Shown piece by piece: positions 35,462-44,529 of a stretch of DNA of 64,000 bases. Source of the DNA: Mucilaginibacter sp. SJ (GTDB taxonomy: Bacteria; Bacteroidota; Bacteroidia; Sphingobacteriales; Sphingobacteriaceae); the NCBI RefSeq assembly GCF_028993635.1, contig NZ_CP118631.1, positions 5,642,001-5,706,000 on the forward strand, in the 5' to 3' direction. Numbering within the stretch: position 1 is the first letter of the stretch; each line of letters opens with the position of its first letter. The notes under the pieces are model-generated. The model had not been told where the DNA came from and made no database searches. It saw only the letters and a list, made by a program, of their open reading frames with translations. The position numbers were made by a program, and so were the translations under genes.

Positions 35462-36556
35462 TTAATAAATGAATACCTGGTTATTTATAATTTGATAATT
35501 GAAATTACTTGTTAGCTTCAGTTGCTGCAGCGCTTTGTCAAGCGTTATATTTTCAAACTTTCCGGTCAGGACCAGTTTTTTCAGATCTTCCTTTTTAAAA
35601 ATGATAGTTGTGCTATATTTTCGCTCCATCATTTTTGCAACTTCCTCAAATTCCATAGCATCAAAAACAGCTTTGTTTTTTATCCAGATGGCTTCCGATG
35701 GTAAGGAATCTCTTTTGTCCTGGTGTATTTCGCTGAGTTCGACTATTGCTTTGGATACAGTATCCGGCTGCCGGCGACTGAATGCTGATGCACGTGCCGG
35801 CTGATTGAATACCGTCAGCTTTTCCGAAGGTTTCAAAATAATTTGCCGGTCAGGATTTTTCAGTACAGTAAGCTCAATAACACCGCGTATTAAAGCAGCT
35901 TCGGAAGTTTTATCACCCGGATAAGATCTGACATTGAACCGGGTGCCTAAAACCCTGATTTTTATGGTTGGCGTCATCACCACAAACGGATGTGCCGGAT
36001 CCTTGACAATATCGAAGAAAGCTTCACCCGATAAAGTTATTTCCCGGTGCCTGGCATCAAATGTGTTTTTATAGGTAAGCTTGCTGCCTGCATTCAGGAT
36101 AACCGTACTTCCGTCGGGTAATTGTATGTTTGTCATGCCCCCCGTAGGTACCTTGATTTCACAAATCCCGCTTTTATTGTCAAATGATCTGAAATAAACC
36201 AGTGCTATGCTGCTGCAAAGTAAAATGGCGACGGCTGCTGCTATTGCTCTGTATTTGAACCTGCTGTGAGGCGTCGGTTGGTTCGTTTCCGAAATAACAG
36301 GTATCTCGCATTCGTCTTCCGCAAAGATAGCAGGCTCGTTATTTAGCTGGGCCTGCAATTGTACCCATTGTTCTTCCTTTGGCTCATTATTGCATCCTTT
36401 AGACATCGGATATAATTGCCAAAGATGCTCCAGCATAGCGATAGGATATTGTGCCCCGCCATCTTCCTTTAAGATCTGGTCGATCTCTTCCAGCTCCGCC
36501 GGGGTTGCTGTATTATTCAGCTTTTTATAAATAAGTATCCAGGTATTGTTGACCAT
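35462..36556 (-). CDS. FecR-family anti-sigma factor
   Basis: A 364-residue inner-membrane anti-sigma factor. The N-terminal 100 residues are cytoplasmic and should bind the sigma factor. One membrane helix spans about 103-122 (AIAAAVAILLCSSIALVYF). The periplasmic FecR domain follows (VPTGGMTNIQLPDGSTVILNAGSKLTY, then GEAFFDIVKDPAHPFVV). The C-terminus is an STN-like DUF4974 domain (MERKYSTTIIFKKEDLKKL). It sits between the ECF sigma gene and susC, as in standard cell-surface signalling loci. Confidence 0.95.
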   Translation of the reverse strand: MVNNTWILIYKKLNNTATPAELEEIDQILKEDGGAQYPIAMLEHLWQLYPMSKGCNNEPKEEQWVQLQAQLNNEPAIFAEDECEIPVISETNQPTPHSRFKYRAIAAAVAILLCSSIALVYFRSFDNKSGICEIKVPTGGMTNIQLPDGSTVILNAGSKLTYKNTFDARHREITLSGEAFFDIVKDPAHPFVVMTPTIKIRVLGTRFNVRSYPGDKTSEAALIRGVIELTVLKNPDRQIILKPSEKLTVFNQPARASAFSRRQPDTVSKAIVELSEIHQDKRDSLPSEAIWIKNKAVFDAMEFEEVAKMMERKYSTTIIFKKEDLKKLVLTGKFENITLDKALQQLKLTSNFNYQIINNQVFIY

Positions 36557-36643
36557 AAGTGTTTTCTAATCTTATAGACAATCAAAAATTGCCCGGCACG
36601 GGGAAGGATGAAAAATATTTTTTAAATAAAATGAAAGGTGAGG

Positions 36644-37219
36644 TTATTTGGAGGAAACCAGGGGCGCATTTTTTTTGTAATTCAGGCTTTCGGATAGTTT
36701 TTTCAGGGCAATGCTCATATGGTATTCGATGGTTCTTACGGATAAATTAAGAAGCTCGGCAACTTCCTTGTGCGGAAGCCCATCTTCTTTAATCATTTTA
36801 AATACCAATCTGCATTGCGCGGGCAGGTTGTTAACGGCATGTTCAATCAAAAGCTGGAAGTCTGCCACTATCATTTGATCCTCGATATTCAGGGTAACAT
36901 CTTCAATTTCTGCCTTGATATCATCGATGTTAAAATGTATTGGGAAGTTTTTTTGCTTCAGGAAATTAAGAGATTTGTTTTTTACCGCTTTATAGATATA
37001 AGAGGTGAAGTCAGTAATGCCTGTCAAAAGTTTCCTCCGTGACCAGATCGAAATAAAGGTATCGTTCACTACTTCTTCCGTAGCCTCGGCAGATCGCACG
37101 TAAAAGGAGGCAAGGTTATATAACCTCTTATAGTATTGAAAATACAGCACCCTGAAAGCCTGCTGATCATCTTCAAAAGCTATTTTTTGTAGCAAGTCCT
37201 GAATATTGGTTTCGTTCAT
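36644..37219 (-). CDS. ECF RNA polymerase sigma factor
   Basis: A 191-residue extracytoplasmic-function sigma-70 factor. Region 2 covers about 20-90 (AFRVLYFQYYKRLYNLASFYV, then ATEEVVNDTFISIWSRR). Region 4 covers about 125-180, with the helix-turn-helix GLPHKEVAELLNLSVRTIEYHMSIALKKL. The start at the ATG of MNETNIQD is preferred; another ATG five codons upstream (37234) is possible. It should drive the neighbouring susC/susD genes once released by FecR. Confidence 0.94.
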   Translation of the reverse strand: MNETNIQDLLQKIAFEDDQQAFRVLYFQYYKRLYNLASFYVRSAEATEEVVNDTFISIWSRRKLLTGITDFTSYIYKAVKNKSLNFLKQKNFPIHFNIDDIKAEIEDVTLNIEDQMIVADFQLLIEHAVNNLPAQCRLVFKMIKEDGLPHKEVAELLNLSVRTIEYHMSIALKKLSESLNYKKNAPLVSSK

Positions 37220-37735
37220 ACTTAATCTTAACATGTCCGGATATCTCCCGAAACGACATGCATAACATCATAATTGGTTATTGAATTGGTTTTGACGGAG
37301 CCGGACTTGTGATTATAAATTAAGACAGCAGAACGATCCTTTTATACTCAAAATTTTCAGGGAGATTTTAAAAAAATCATCGGAACATTTTTGCATGCCC
37401 ATACCTGGATATCTCGAGGTATCCGGCATATTAAGCATTAATACCGGAAAGCAGTATTTCAATGGAGAGTGTTTACCAGCGGTATTCAGGACTGTTTGTT
37501 TCCTGTTGTGATAAACCGGGTGCTTTGAAATATGATTAATAATAAGATAGGGGAAATAGAAACAGGAAAGATCGCGATAATTTGCATCTTTCCTATTGTA
37601 TACCCGGAAGCGGGAGTTTAACTATGTTTTTAATTTTTTTTAAATCAGTATCTTACGACGGCGATTGAAAGCTGTGTAATGAATAGTTCAGTCCTGTTTT
37701 CTTTGCACTATTATTTATCTGCATATGACCCGTTC
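37220..37735 (-). promoter_or_regulatory. Intergenic region before the ECF sigma gene
   Basis: No gene is visible in about 500 bp. A near-perfect 18-bp palindrome with one mismatch lies at 37407-37424 (GGATATCTC followed by GAGGTATCC). The same nonamer GGATATCTC occurs again at 37239-37247, just upstream of the sigma start. They may mark a regulatory site. Nothing else is clear; the 3' end of the fucose operon reads into this gap and I saw no strong terminator. Confidence 0.35.
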
Positions 37736-38071
37736 TTAAAGTTTAAAAATCTGTTCCATGGTCACCCATTTTTCTCCTTCTTTTGCCCAGGGGAGGGGCT
37801 GTTGAAATAGCCACATGAGTTGCTCCCATTCCTGTACTTTAGGATTTAGCGCGTCCATCGCTTCTTTTTTCTTTGACTCAAAATGGTCACTTGTTTCCAT
37901 GATCATAAACAACCGGTTTCCTGTACGATAGATCTGCATATCGAGAATTTCCGCGTCCAGTATGCTTTTGCGTATTTCGGGCCAGCTATTTTCAGCCTTA
38001 TGCCAATGTTCATATTCCGCTATTAATTGCGGGTCATCCTTTAAATCAAGGGCCAAACAGTATCTTTTCAT
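37736..38071 (-). CDS. L-fucose/L-rhamnose mutarotase (RhaM family)
   Basis: A 111-residue enzyme that interconverts alpha and beta anomers of a 6-deoxyhexose. The start at 38071 (MKRYCLALDLKDDPQLIAEY) matches the family N-terminus; a longer frame to 38119 would overlap the preceding gene. A conserved histidine lies in YEHWHKAENSWPEI, and tryptophans near the C-terminus (EWEQLMWLFQQPLPWAKEGEKW) are typical. Neighbouring FucP and fucosidase genes argue for L-fucose as the substrate. Confidence 0.9.
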   Translation of the reverse strand: MKRYCLALDLKDDPQLIAEYEHWHKAENSWPEIRKSILDAEILDMQIYRTGNRLFMIMETSDHFESKKKEAMDALNPKVQEWEQLMWLFQQPLPWAKEGEKWVTMEQIFKL

Positions 38072-38087
38072 AGTGATATTTAATTTT

Positions 38088-39104
38088 TTACAGATAAGCG
38101 GAAGCGTACGATTCGTCAATTAGGCCATATTCTTTCATTTCTTTCCAAAATTGTGTTGGGATCTTTAACGAAGCCAGCGAAACATTTTGTGAAACCCTGT
38201 CGGGATTTGTGGTATTCAGGGCGATACTTTTAACGCCTGGACCATTTAAGCCAAAAGCCACGCAGGCATCCGCCGGTTTTATTTTATAATCTGCACATAG
38301 GCCATAAAACAACTCTCGCCAACGATGTAAATGTTTGTCTTTTTTCGGATCAGTTAATCGATAGTTATAGTAATCAGATCCGGTTAAAAAGCCGCCGTTA
38401 AAAACGGCGGAATTAATGATTACGGTTCCTTGCTTTTCAAGCTCCAGCATAAATTCAATTAATTCGGGCGGATGGCTATGAATTGTCATGCTATTGGCAA
38501 TCATTACCCAATCCAATTTTACATCCTGCGTTATCTTTTTGATGATCCGCCAGTCTTTCGAACCTACACCAATACCTTTTACTTTGCCATTTCGTTTTAA
38601 TTCATTCAATGCGCGGTAAGCTTCCAATACGTCCCGATATCGTTGTGCTTGTTCCTGTTTATCTTTTGCTGCATTCAGGTATTCATCGGGGTCATGTACA
38701 GATACCAGTTCTGCACGATAATTGCCCAGTAACTCATTTCCCTGTTCATAACATTCAAGGATGCCCTCATAACTTATTCGCTGAACGGCGTCATATTTCA
38801 GGTCGCGCCAAACACCCGGTTCAAAAGTAGGTTCGGGGCTTTTTAACTCCGTACGCAGCCAGCCCAATTTATTACTGATCAGTACCTCCGATTGGGAGAC
38901 ATTTAGTTTTGCCAAAGCCTTTCCCAAAGATTCGAGCGCGAGCCCCGCGCCGTATTTCCCGGCTGAGTCAAATACAGCCGGTTTAGGAGAATGCCTGATA
39001 CTTTCGGCAACAATAGCACATTTAACATCGTCCGGAAGTGCTACATATAAATTTCCTAATCCACTGGTTCCAAAAATTATTTTAGGCAGATTGATTTCTT
39101 GCAT
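38088..39104 (-). CDS. Aldo/keto reductase, probable L-fucose dehydrogenase
   Basis: A 338-residue aldo/keto reductase of the D-threo-aldose 1-dehydrogenase/L-fucose dehydrogenase group. The first barrel strand is KIIFGTSGLGNLY. The catalytic Asp-Tyr region is FDSAGKYGAGLALESLGKAL and the catalytic Lys lies in ISNKLGWLR. A cofactor-binding end (GPGVKSIALNTTNPDRVSQN) follows. The enzyme would oxidise L-fucose to fuconolactone. It lies 18 bp after fucP and 16 bp before the mutarotase. No isomerase (FucI) or kinase is present, which favours the oxidative, non-phosphorylating route. Later enzymes of that route are not in the window. Confidence 0.85.
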   Translation of the reverse strand: MQEINLPKIIFGTSGLGNLYVALPDDVKCAIVAESIRHSPKPAVFDSAGKYGAGLALESLGKALAKLNVSQSEVLISNKLGWLRTELKSPEPTFEPGVWRDLKYDAVQRISYEGILECYEQGNELLGNYRAELVSVHDPDEYLNAAKDKQEQAQRYRDVLEAYRALNELKRNGKVKGIGVGSKDWRIIKKITQDVKLDWVMIANSMTIHSHPPELIEFMLELEKQGTVIINSAVFNGGFLTGSDYYNYRLTDPKKDKHLHRWRELFYGLCADYKIKPADACVAFGLNGPGVKSIALNTTNPDRVSQNVSLASLKIPTQFWKEMKEYGLIDESYASAYL

Positions 39105-39122
39105 ATTGAAAATGGAGAATTG

Positions 39123-40391
39123 TTAAAGGATAGTTGAAACCGGTACATTTTCCGGCCCCACTTTTACACGATGTCCTTTTAATCCAAAAAGGGCCACCAC
39201 CGCAAAGCATACTAACGGTACCACATAACCATTTTGAATATTGCCGGTTACATCGCTGATATAGCCGAATATCCTTGGTAATACAGCACCGCCAACGATA
39301 GACATAATGATCAGGCTGCTGCCGAATTCTGTATCTGCTTTTAAATCTTTTATACCCAGCGCGAAAATGGTTGGAAACATAATAGACATGAAAAAACAGA
39401 TCCCGATTACCGTGTATACGGTGATCATGCCGTGACCAAAAATGGCGATTACAGAAAGCAAAATGTTGATGCCTGCATAAACTGCCAGTAAAATAGCCGA
39501 ACTATAATACCGCATTAAAAATGTACCAATAAACCTCCCGATGAGGAATGCAAAACCACATAACCCCAAATAATCTGCCGCTTTTACTTCTGTGATGCCG
39601 GCAGATTTTGTGGCGTAAAGAATAAATAGGCTGAACACACAAACCTGGGCACCCACATAAAAAAACTGAGCGGCCACACCCCAGGCTAAATGACGATGCT
39701 TCAAGGCGTGGAAAATATTTTTGCTGGCTGCATGTCCCTCGTGTTGCTGGATCCGGGGCAGCCGTGTAAAAGCAAAAAGTATCGCTATAAATACCAGTAC
39801 ACTACCTAATATAAAATAAGGCATTTTCACAGACGAAGCCTCGGCGGCCAGCGCCAGTTTTCGACCTTCCTCCGTCATCACACTCAATTGAGCTACTGTA
39901 TAACCTTTGGTTAATATAATACGTGCGCCAATTATCGGGGCCAGTGTGGCTGCCAACCCGTTAAATGATTGTGCAAAGTTAAGCCTCTGTATCGACGTTG
40001 ACGGATCACCCAACGAGGAGGCATAAGGATTGGCTGCAGTTTCTAAAATGGTTAGCCCGCAGGCAATGATAAACAAGGCTACCAGGAAAAACGTGTACTG
40101 TTGCGTATTGGCGGCCGGTATAAACAGGTAGGAGCCAACCGCGAAAACAAGCAAACCGGTGATGATGCCTGTTTTGTAGCCGTATTTTTTCATGATGAAA
40201 CCTGCCGGTAAAGCCATCAAAAAATAGGCAATAAATACCGCGGAATCCACCAGCGTGGCCTGCACCGTGGTGAGCGTAAATGACTTTTTTAAGTGCGGTA
40301 TCAGTATCGGGTCGAGGTTATGCGCGAAGCCCCACAGAAAGAATAAGCTGGTTATTAATATAAATGGAAAAAGAGTTTTATTCTTTGTCAT
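39123..40391 (-). CDS. fucP: L-fucose:proton symporter FucP
   Basis: A 422-residue major-facilitator transporter with twelve predicted helices. The FucP signature FFLWGFAHNLDPILIPHLKK is present near the N-terminus, with Asp27 in the place of E. coli Asp46. Glu117 (TILETAANPYAS) matches the proton-coupling Glu135. It imports L-fucose, or a related sugar, through the inner membrane. It sits between the GH97 gene (50 bp away) and the dehydrogenase gene in one operon. Confidence 0.93.
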   Translation of the reverse strand: MTKNKTLFPFILITSLFFLWGFAHNLDPILIPHLKKSFTLTTVQATLVDSAVFIAYFLMALPAGFIMKKYGYKTGIITGLLVFAVGSYLFIPAANTQQYTFFLVALFIIACGLTILETAANPYASSLGDPSTSIQRLNFAQSFNGLAATLAPIIGARIILTKGYTVAQLSVMTEEGRKLALAAEASSVKMPYFILGSVLVFIAILFAFTRLPRIQQHEGHAASKNIFHALKHRHLAWGVAAQFFYVGAQVCVFSLFILYATKSAGITEVKAADYLGLCGFAFLIGRFIGTFLMRYYSSAILLAVYAGINILLSVIAIFGHGMITVYTVIGICFFMSIMFPTIFALGIKDLKADTEFGSSLIIMSIVGGAVLPRIFGYISDVTGNIQNGYVVPLVCFAVVALFGLKGHRVKVGPENVPVSTIL

Positions 40392-40441
40392 GATCTGATA
40401 ATTATAAATGGTTACTTTATGGGGTGAAGGGGCTCAATTAA

Positions 40442-42394
40442 TTATTTGGCAGTTATTTTAGCTGCCCATCCGCCTGATGTATCCATATGGACGTTGATCA
40501 CGGAATTAGCCGACACCTTTCTTTCAGACCGGGTTAGGTCTTGAGGAGATGATAACACATCGCCCCATGATGATAATGTGTAGTTACCCGCCGGTAAAAA
40601 ATCCATTTTCAATTGCACTGTTCTTTCAGAATCGTTTGTCATCGCGCCGATATACCAGTCTTTTCCGCTTCTTTTGGCAATAATGACATATTGGCCCGGG
40701 TAACCGCCGAGTACCTTTGTATCATCCCAAACGGTTGGTATATTGTTCAAAAAATCGGCTCCGGGCTTGCCCAAAATGTTTTCAGGCGCATCGCAATAAA
40801 CCATAAATGGACTTTCGTAGATCACGAATTTTGCCAGCTCGGCACAGCGGCTATTCATTACCTGGGTAGGGCTTCCCTTTCTGAAATCGCTTTTCTTTAC
40901 ATTCAGGAATCCGCCGGGAGTATAATCCATTGGCCCGGCCAGCATACGTGTGAATGGGAGTGTGGTATTATGCCCCGCTGTTATCCTGGTCGAAAATTTT
41001 GAATATTCTTCTCCCAAAACTCCTTCCCTGGTTACCATGTTGGGATAGGTCCGCTCGATACCGTCGGGTTTAAAAGCACCATGGAAATCAACCATCAAAT
41101 GATATTTTGCAGCCGTTTGGATGATACGACGGTACCAGTTCACCATTTGCTGATCATCGCGGTCCATAAAATCAATTTTTATTCCCGCAATACCCCATTT
41201 TTCGTAAATCGGAAATGCTTTTTCAAAATTGTCATTCCGGTTAACATCCGAGCTGTATAGCCAAAGCCAGCATTTAACCTTTTTTGCTTTAGCATAGGCT
41301 AAAATCTCGGGCATATTTAATTGCGGGGCCACTTTGGTAATATCTGCTTCCGGCTTGTTAAACGGCCCATACCATTGCCAGTCAATAAGCATGTATGGCC
41401 AACGCTCTTTCGATGCCAGGTCTATATACTTTTTGATGGTCGGCATGTCTACTTTTACGTCTCCGCTCCACCAGTTATCCCAGGCGCTCATGCCTGGTTT
41501 GATCCAGCTGGGATCTTTCAATACGTTAGGCGGGTTCAGGTTTTGTATCAGTTCTGATTCAATCAGTTTACCAGGCGAACCTGCCAGCATCACTACACGC
41601 CAAGGCGTAAGCAGGTTATTAGTGAAACGTGCTTTAACACCATTCTCATTTTCACCGGGCAGGGGCGATAGCTTGGTGATCAGGCTGATTTGGTCGGTAG
41701 CACCAGTGTCAGTTTTTGAGGATCCTATATAAAAACCCGGATAGTTATCAATATTGGCTTCAGTAAAAGCGGCATAGTGACGCTCATCTAATTCAACCAG
41801 CAGAGGTAAGCCTGCAATTGTTTTATCGGTAATATGATTTAGGTTTTTCGGTTGAAATTCGGTTTCCTGTGATGAGGTATAACTGCCATAGTCTGCAACC
41901 CAGGTTTTTGCTTTTGCCGGTAAGTTAAAAGTGGTTAGCTCCTTTACTATTTGCCGGTCGCCGATTTTATCAGCTCCGAACAATTGGTAGCGAAAAGCTA
42001 TACCATCGTTATAAGCCCTGAACCATATGTTCATACGACGCATTGGTGCCGATTTTTCAACCAGTGATAATTCCAGTTCATTGTAATGGTCGGTTATCAT
42101 ATTGTGCTTAGCCTTTACTACTGGCATCCACGTTTGGTTGACCGAATGCTCTATATGACCGGTTACGGTCATGCTGGTGCCGATAGCCGGTTCATCTTTA
42201 AACTCGAAACCGAGTGATGAAGGGTGGACGATTGTTAAACCGTTGCTGGAAACCGTATATTGCAGATTGCTGACGTTGTTTATTTCTACAATGGTTTTTT
42301 TATCAGGCGATACCAGCTTAAAAGTTTGCGCCAAAGAAGGAACTGCCAGTGAAACGGCAGTGATCAGGGTGTAACAAGTTTTCAGGTTCATCAT
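40442..42394 (-). CDS. GH97 glycoside hydrolase, probable retaining alpha-galactosidase
   Basis: A 650-residue periplasmic enzyme with a signal peptide (about 1-22) and the three GH97 parts: N-terminal beta-supersandwich (about 25-290), catalytic barrel (about 295-560) and C-terminal beta-domain. The barrel carries AGIKIDFMDRDDQ with Asp408 at the nucleophile position of retaining GH97 enzymes; inverting SusB-type members lack it. Glu457 (TREGVLGEEY) and Glu462-463 are the likely acid/base region. The presence of Asp408 favours alpha-galactosidase over alpha-glucosidase. It is 5 bp downstream of the GH29 gene. Confidence 0.92.
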   Translation of the reverse strand: MMNLKTCYTLITAVSLAVPSLAQTFKLVSPDKKTIVEINNVSNLQYTVSSNGLTIVHPSSLGFEFKDEPAIGTSMTVTGHIEHSVNQTWMPVVKAKHNMITDHYNELELSLVEKSAPMRRMNIWFRAYNDGIAFRYQLFGADKIGDRQIVKELTTFNLPAKAKTWVADYGSYTSSQETEFQPKNLNHITDKTIAGLPLLVELDERHYAAFTEANIDNYPGFYIGSSKTDTGATDQISLITKLSPLPGENENGVKARFTNNLLTPWRVVMLAGSPGKLIESELIQNLNPPNVLKDPSWIKPGMSAWDNWWSGDVKVDMPTIKKYIDLASKERWPYMLIDWQWYGPFNKPEADITKVAPQLNMPEILAYAKAKKVKCWLWLYSSDVNRNDNFEKAFPIYEKWGIAGIKIDFMDRDDQQMVNWYRRIIQTAAKYHLMVDFHGAFKPDGIERTYPNMVTREGVLGEEYSKFSTRITAGHNTTLPFTRMLAGPMDYTPGGFLNVKKSDFRKGSPTQVMNSRCAELAKFVIYESPFMVYCDAPENILGKPGADFLNNIPTVWDDTKVLGGYPGQYVIIAKRSGKDWYIGAMTNDSERTVQLKMDFLPAGNYTLSSWGDVLSSPQDLTRSERKVSANSVINVHMDTSGGWAAKITAK

Positions 42395-42399
42395 ATAAA

Positions 42400-44046
42400 T
42401 TAAACAGCTCCTTCTATTTTTAAAACAAACGCATCTTTACCAGGTGCCTGCTCAGGCAATTTTACTTTAAGACCAGTCTCAGTCTGCTCAAAACTCAACT
42501 TGTCGTTTCCGAGCAAGCTTACACTGCTTACATTGCCTGCTTCATTGCCTTTTGCTAACTTTTTGACAATGGCTGTATTATCGGTTGGCCAGCCCAGCAT
42601 AGTAGCGTAAAGGGTTTTGCCTTTTACGGTAAACCGGATATCTTCGGCCCCGAATGGTTTGCCTTTGCCTTCATTAAAGCCCTGTGCGCTAATTGGGGCC
42701 GCTGAATCTGTTGCGGGGCCCTCTCCAAACACTTTCCAGGGACGGGTGCCATAAATTGCCTCGCTGTTAATCTGCATCCAGGCGCCTATGCCCTCAACAA
42801 CTGCACGTTCTTCACTATCGATACTTCCGTCTCCCCGTAATGGGACATTTAAAAGCAGGTTACCGTTTTTACTTACAATATCAACCAGGGTATGTACCAC
42901 TGTTTTGGCACTTTTGTAACCTTTATTATCAAATATGCGCCGGTCATAATGCCAACCGCCGATACAGGTATCGGTTTGCCATGGTAAAGGTTCTATCTGG
43001 TTACTTTGGCCACGTTCTATATCCCATATCATGCATTTACGCTGCTGCTCATTCAATACTTTAGCAAATAGTGCGGCCTGCAGTTTTCCATGCTTTTTAA
43101 TGCTGGTATTGTACATATGCGCCGCTATTTTTAAACCGGCGTCGCTTACCGGCCAAAGGGGCAGGGCTGTGTCATCAAAATAAATCAGTTCTGGGCCGTA
43201 TTTATCTATCAGCTCAATGGTGCGGTTCAAAAACTTATCGCAATAAGCTTTGCTGGGCACGCTTGCGCCGTTGCCCCAGTCCCAATGGCTGCCCATACTG
43301 TTGTTATCAAGGCTGTCCTTACTTAAAGGATGGTTTTGTGCATATAATTCCTGTGGGTCGTAGCCGTTCCACCATTTACCTGCACCATCAGCTTTGGTAA
43401 GCTTGCCGTCATAAGGCACGCCTGCCAACGGGCCGGTTTTATCCGCACGTTGGGCAACCTCGTACCAGGTCCAGGGGTGGGAAGCGTGTACGGTTACGCC
43501 AAAAGGCAAACCATGCTCTTTAGCTGCTTTGGCCCAGCCGCCTATCAGGTCTTTTTTGGGGCCAAGTTTAGTAGAGTTCCAGCTTTGGTATTTGCTGTCA
43601 TAAAGGTCAAAATTATCATGGTGATTGGCCAGTGCCATAAAATATTTGGCGCCGGCTTTTTTATATAGGCCAACCAACTTGTCAGGGTTCCAATTTTCGG
43701 CTTTCCATTCATTAATAACGTCTTTAAAACCAAATTTGGAAGGATGCCCATATTTTTGAACGTGATATTTATACTGGTCGCTGCCTTCCTGGTACATGCC
43801 GCGTGCATACCAGTCACCACGTTCCGGCTGGCACTGCGGGCCCCAATGCGCCCACATCCCAAACTTGGCATCGCGAAACCAGTCCGGCACCTGGTACTGA
43901 GTCAATGAATCCCAACTGGGTTTAAAAGGCCCCGAAGCAATTGCGGGGTTTGAATTAGTTTGCAGCAAACTGCTACCAAAAGCCTTTGATAAATACAGAG
44001 ACGAGAGCCCGGTGGCCATGCCTTTTATTAATGTTCTTCTTTTCAT
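42400..44046 (-). CDS. GH29 alpha-L-fucosidase
   Basis: A 548-residue exo-enzyme that releases L-fucose from glycans. The N-terminus MKRRTLIKGMATGLSSLYLS has a twin-arginine-like start, so Tat export is possible. The GH29 signature WFRDAKFGMWAHWGPQ is at about 56-71 and HHDNFDLYDS at about 142-151. The nucleophile is Asp291 (LIYFDD). The C-terminus is a beta-sandwich. It opens the fucose operon (GH29, GH97, fucP, dehydrogenase, mutarotase; gaps 5-50 bp). A second, different GH29 lies at 61.1 kb. Confidence 0.95.
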   Translation of the reverse strand: MKRRTLIKGMATGLSSLYLSKAFGSSLLQTNSNPAIASGPFKPSWDSLTQYQVPDWFRDAKFGMWAHWGPQCQPERGDWYARGMYQEGSDQYKYHVQKYGHPSKFGFKDVINEWKAENWNPDKLVGLYKKAGAKYFMALANHHDNFDLYDSKYQSWNSTKLGPKKDLIGGWAKAAKEHGLPFGVTVHASHPWTWYEVAQRADKTGPLAGVPYDGKLTKADGAGKWWNGYDPQELYAQNHPLSKDSLDNNSMGSHWDWGNGASVPSKAYCDKFLNRTIELIDKYGPELIYFDDTALPLWPVSDAGLKIAAHMYNTSIKKHGKLQAALFAKVLNEQQRKCMIWDIERGQSNQIEPLPWQTDTCIGGWHYDRRIFDNKGYKSAKTVVHTLVDIVSKNGNLLLNVPLRGDGSIDSEERAVVEGIGAWMQINSEAIYGTRPWKVFGEGPATDSAAPISAQGFNEGKGKPFGAEDIRFTVKGKTLYATMLGWPTDNTAIVKKLAKGNEAGNVSSVSLLGNDKLSFEQTETGLKVKLPEQAPGKDAFVLKIEGAV

Positions 44047-44529
44047 AATTGAGTTTGGAAGTTTTGAAAAAGTACCTATCTGGAGCAGCTATGCAAACGA
44101 GTAGCCAGGCCTTTAAGTAAATTTCTATATGTCATTATCTATAATTGGTTGATGAGCAATTCACGTTAAATTGATCATCAATCAAATTTCTTTGAAATAA
44201 TATTCAAATAGTTGACCTAATGGGACTTTTTTTTATACAAACCCGACTTTTTGAATGATTAATATTACGATTGGAGTTGAGATTGATAAAAGGATCGGAT
44301 ACTACTTAAAACATATTATCTTTCAGGCTTGACTATAAATAGCTTATTTATTGAGAATTACTAAATAATGGAAATTAAGCGTTTGTTTACGCCATATCAG
44401 GATGCGTAGTGAAAGAAGAGTTGGGAGCGGGATTGTAAAAATGAAATCATTGGCTGTTTCAGACCATGCTGTTCTCGGGGTATGGCATTATTGGTGAAAA
44501 AAAGCGATAATGATAAGCAGGTATGAATA
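44047..44529 (-). promoter_or_regulatory. Promoter region of the fucose operon
   Basis: This 483-bp gap has no gene. A 30-bp element at 44222-44251 (blocks GGGACTTTTT, TTTATACAAA, CCCGACTTTT on the plus strand) holds two GACTTTT repeats 21 bp apart. It matches 24 of 30 bases of an element upstream of the hybrid two-component gene. On the minus strand, GAAATTTG (44190-44183) is a possible -7 box 39 bp from the element, which would leave a leader of about 130 nt before the fucosidase. Confidence 0.6.
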
